Shown in pieces: positions 61,620 through 64,000 of a DNA stretch of 64,000 bases; position 1 is the stretch's first letter, and every line of letters starts with the position of its first letter. The DNA is from Apteryx mantelli (taxonomy: Eukaryota; Chordata; Aves; Apterygiformes; Apterygidae). Where the stretch lies: assembly GCF_036417845.1 (NCBI RefSeq), contig NC_089980.1, positions 48,730,501 through 48,794,500 of the forward strand, written 5' to 3'. A model generated the notes under the pieces. The model searched no databases and was not told where the DNA came from. It worked only from the letters and a program-made list of their open reading frames with translations. Both the position numbers and the translations under genes were made by a program.

Positions 61620-63273
61620 ATCCTACAAAACAGAACTTAGATTTTAGGATTGAACACCTTTAAGTATTTATATTTGGCTAGTATTGTCACTTATGCATGT
61701 GTGTGGAAGATGGCCTGACACGGTACTGAAAGGGAATGATAGCCTCACACGGGGGTAAACGTCTGTGTAAGGTATAAGATAGGCAAGGAATCGGCCATCT
61801 GAGATTCCAGCCATGAGGGTCACCTTACAGACTGTGATACAAAATTTTAAATGATTTATCCTAGCTTTGCATCGTGGTTTCTGTTTGTTTTTTTACATAG
61901 GGAAAAACCGAAGAGAAAAATAAAGAAAACCTACTAAAATTCAAAGCAGGCTAGTAGTGATACTCTATTAAATCCATGTGATTTTAACTTTTTAAGTAGT
62001 CTCTTTGACCTTCAAATCATCTTTTTATACATTATATGCTTCTATAAACAATTCTTCCTTAATATAGTCTGTGGTGTTTTCAACATGCCAAAGCCCTTCC
62101 ATTTTGGGATTAAAACATATGGAGGAGGAAAGGAAGAAGATGTGTTATTTTGATTCATTGTATGGCAAATATGTGCAGCGTACATTAGGTACTTACTGTA
62201 GCTTCAATAATAATGCCACAGGTAGATTTATTATGGAAGATAAGGAAAATATGACTGTGAAGAATATAAAAGACCAGAGTATTTGTGAAACAAGTTTAAA
62301 ACAAATATTTCTCAAGAGAGTTGGTGGTAAAGCTGCTTGTGGTGTGTCTCCACTGTGAAATGAGACACTGTGCAGCACTCCCTGTGCTGGCACTGACTTG
62401 CACAAGAAAATCTAGAAGGAGTAATGCAGTGCCCTATTCTGACTTACGTGTAGTAGCAGTGAAGCTAGGAAGTGAGGCTTGTTCCTCTGGGAATAGTACT
62501 GCATGAACACGCTTCTAGGATTCAGGCTGGCTAGCCTGAAGCCATCTTGGGTGTCTTTGCATTGTGCTTCCAGCTCCATGGTCCTTGTCTTGCACTTGAA
62601 GCCAGCTCAGGTTTCTCTACATCCAGAGTTGTAGGCATTGATTTCAGTGAAACGGGCTCGTGCTACTAGAAGCAATGTGTGCTTAAAATGCTGTGCATGT
62701 TTCTAGTTGGAAGCATACTGTTATAAGTCTGTATAGTATTAGGTAGCAATTGGGAACATCTGGAAAAGAGGCTGTTTTCTAGTTAAAACAGGAATTTATG
62801 GTGGTTGACTACTCAGTGCAGATGATCCAGATAAATCTGAGACCAACCAGGTGTTTTCTTTTGGGACTGTCCTCTAATTCATATTCCTTTTGATAATCTG
62901 ATCTAAACTACTTTGCTGCTCTGTTCTTAAAGAACTTGTGAGCAAAGTTCTCCTTGGCCAAGCCAAAGGCTTTAGGCTTTACCTAGCCTCTGTGTCTTTA
63001 GTGCAAGTCATTAATATGTGCACTTCTAATTGAACTAATTGCTGAACAAAATAAACAGTTGGGTATTGAATCAAATTGCTGTTTGCACATTTAAAAAGGT
63101 GAATATTAGGATGATTTTGTGTTTATAAATATAGATCAACTTAGAAATGAAAATTTTGTGGCTGTGTTTACAATTTATGCTTAGTTGCAGAATGATTTGA
63201 TTAATTTTAGATGTTTAAGAAATTAATCCTACAATACTAAACACTTAAGCTTAAAAAAACCTTAGTTTTCTAG

Positions 63274-63294
63274 ACCATTCTGTGATTCTGTGAT
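63274..63294 (+). mobile_element. CR1 LINE, terminal remnant
   Basis: Only the last ~20 bp of a CR1 tail are visible: ACCATTCTGTGATTCTGTG. This is an extreme 5' truncation or a decayed copy. Confidence 0.65.
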
Positions 63295-64000
63295 TTACTG
63301 CTTAATACAGTACATGAAATTAGAATTAACATAAAAGACTTTCACGAGTGTTTTAAAACTGACTTCCCCCCAAAGCGTTGGATCAGTCTGAGAGTAGCTG
63401 AACTAGGTTTAGGATAAAAGTGGACTTTGTGAAGGAAGCTCCGAAATACCAAACTTCAAATTACCAAAAATAAGTCATTCTTAAAGCTTCAAATATCTTG
63501 TAAAAATCTTCACTTGATTTAAAATGTCAGGTAATTTTGAAAAACTGTCTTGGTGCTAAGCTATAGGGGAAGAAATAGTCTTTTGAAAGATGTTTCTCCT
63601 TTTGGAGCTTACCTTGAGAATTATTATCCTTTGAGGAAATATGTGGGTAGAACAAGGAATCCTGAACAAAACTATATGAGAATTAGAATTTCCAGTTTGT
63701 AGAAATCTCCATATGATGTAAAAGTTGAAAATTTCAAGTGATTTGTGTCAGATTTCAAAATTTCCTGTGATCCTTTTTCAGGCCAGTTGGAACAATTTGA
63801 TTTGACTTTTAACACTTTAACTTACTTCAAAAAAGGATTAGAGCTGTTGGACTGGAAGCTATAGCAAGAGATCCTTCTGGCTGACCTCCTCCACTGACTC
63901 CTGATTTCAGGAGCAAGTATATCTAGGCCTTTTGCTTCTAACCATTTCTTTAATTGGACCTCATTGACTTTTTTTCTTCCTCAACACTTCTGCTCCTCTG

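Larger units (their letters stand above)
60841..64000 (+). other. SMYD3: Start of SMYD3 intron 2
   Basis: The intron begins with GTAAGA at 60841 and runs to the window end with no further SMYD3 exon visible; I find no segment encoding the expected MYND end (an acidic/basic stretch with the last His and Cys). It contains two CR1 fragments. The 95-codon open frame at 62071-62358 has no recognisable domain or coding-like codon bias. Confidence 0.8.

Noticed and set aside
62071..62358. 95-codon + strand ORF in intron 2, considered as a SMYD3 alternative exon
   Set aside because: It lacks the expected remaining MYND ligands, a clear acceptor and donor, and coding-type codon bias.
1..64000. Endogenous retrovirus, tRNA, snRNA, known microRNA or CRISPR array
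   Set aside because: I looked for LTR ends, RT motifs, tRNA A/B boxes with cloverleaf, U6/7SK-like sequence and spaced direct repeats, and found none I could support.

Overview
This is vertebrate nuclear DNA, most likely from a bird. It is AT-rich, intron-scale sequence with one CpG-island promoter, and its only recognisable interspersed repeats are CR1 LINE 3' ends of avian type: a 'TTCCAACCTCAACCATTCTG' core followed by tandem ATTCTGTG octamers. No prokaryotic-style gene layout, rRNA, tRNA or CRISPR array is visible.

The one gene I can support is the 5' end of SMYD3 (SET and MYND domain lysine methyltransferase) on the + strand. Exon 1 coding sequence (5994-6157) lies in a CpG island and encodes the start of the split SET domain plus the first two zinc cysteines of the MYND finger. 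Exon 2 (60777-60840) encodes the next four zinc cysteines. The two exons join in frame (phase 2) to give 76 codons. In this reading the six cysteines fall at residues 49, 52, 62, 65, 71 and 75, the same numbering as the MYND finger of human SMYD3. Intron 1 is 54,619 bp and fills most of the window. Exon 3 and everything after it lie beyond position 64000.

Layout: 1-5849 is upstream flank with no gene I can support, plus one small isolated CpG-rich patch (about 5325-5470). 5850-6560 is the promoter and CpG island, with a 24-G homopolymer, a perfect YY1-type motif overlapping an in-frame upstream ATG, and a CRE-like half site. 6158-60776 is intron 1, holding four of the window's six CR1 fragments, microsatellites, G/C homopolymers, several small CpG-rich patches, a striking 36-bp inverted repeat, and candidate recursive splice points. 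60841-64000 is the start of intron 2 with the other two CR1 fragments.

I found no undescribed multi-gene system. The items most worth a second look are the 17.16-17.37 kb foldback, the orphan CpG-rich patches (one with a coding-like minus-strand ORF), the inverted-repeat cluster near 22.3 kb, possible recursive splicing in the long intron, and the upstream in-frame ATG of SMYD3.
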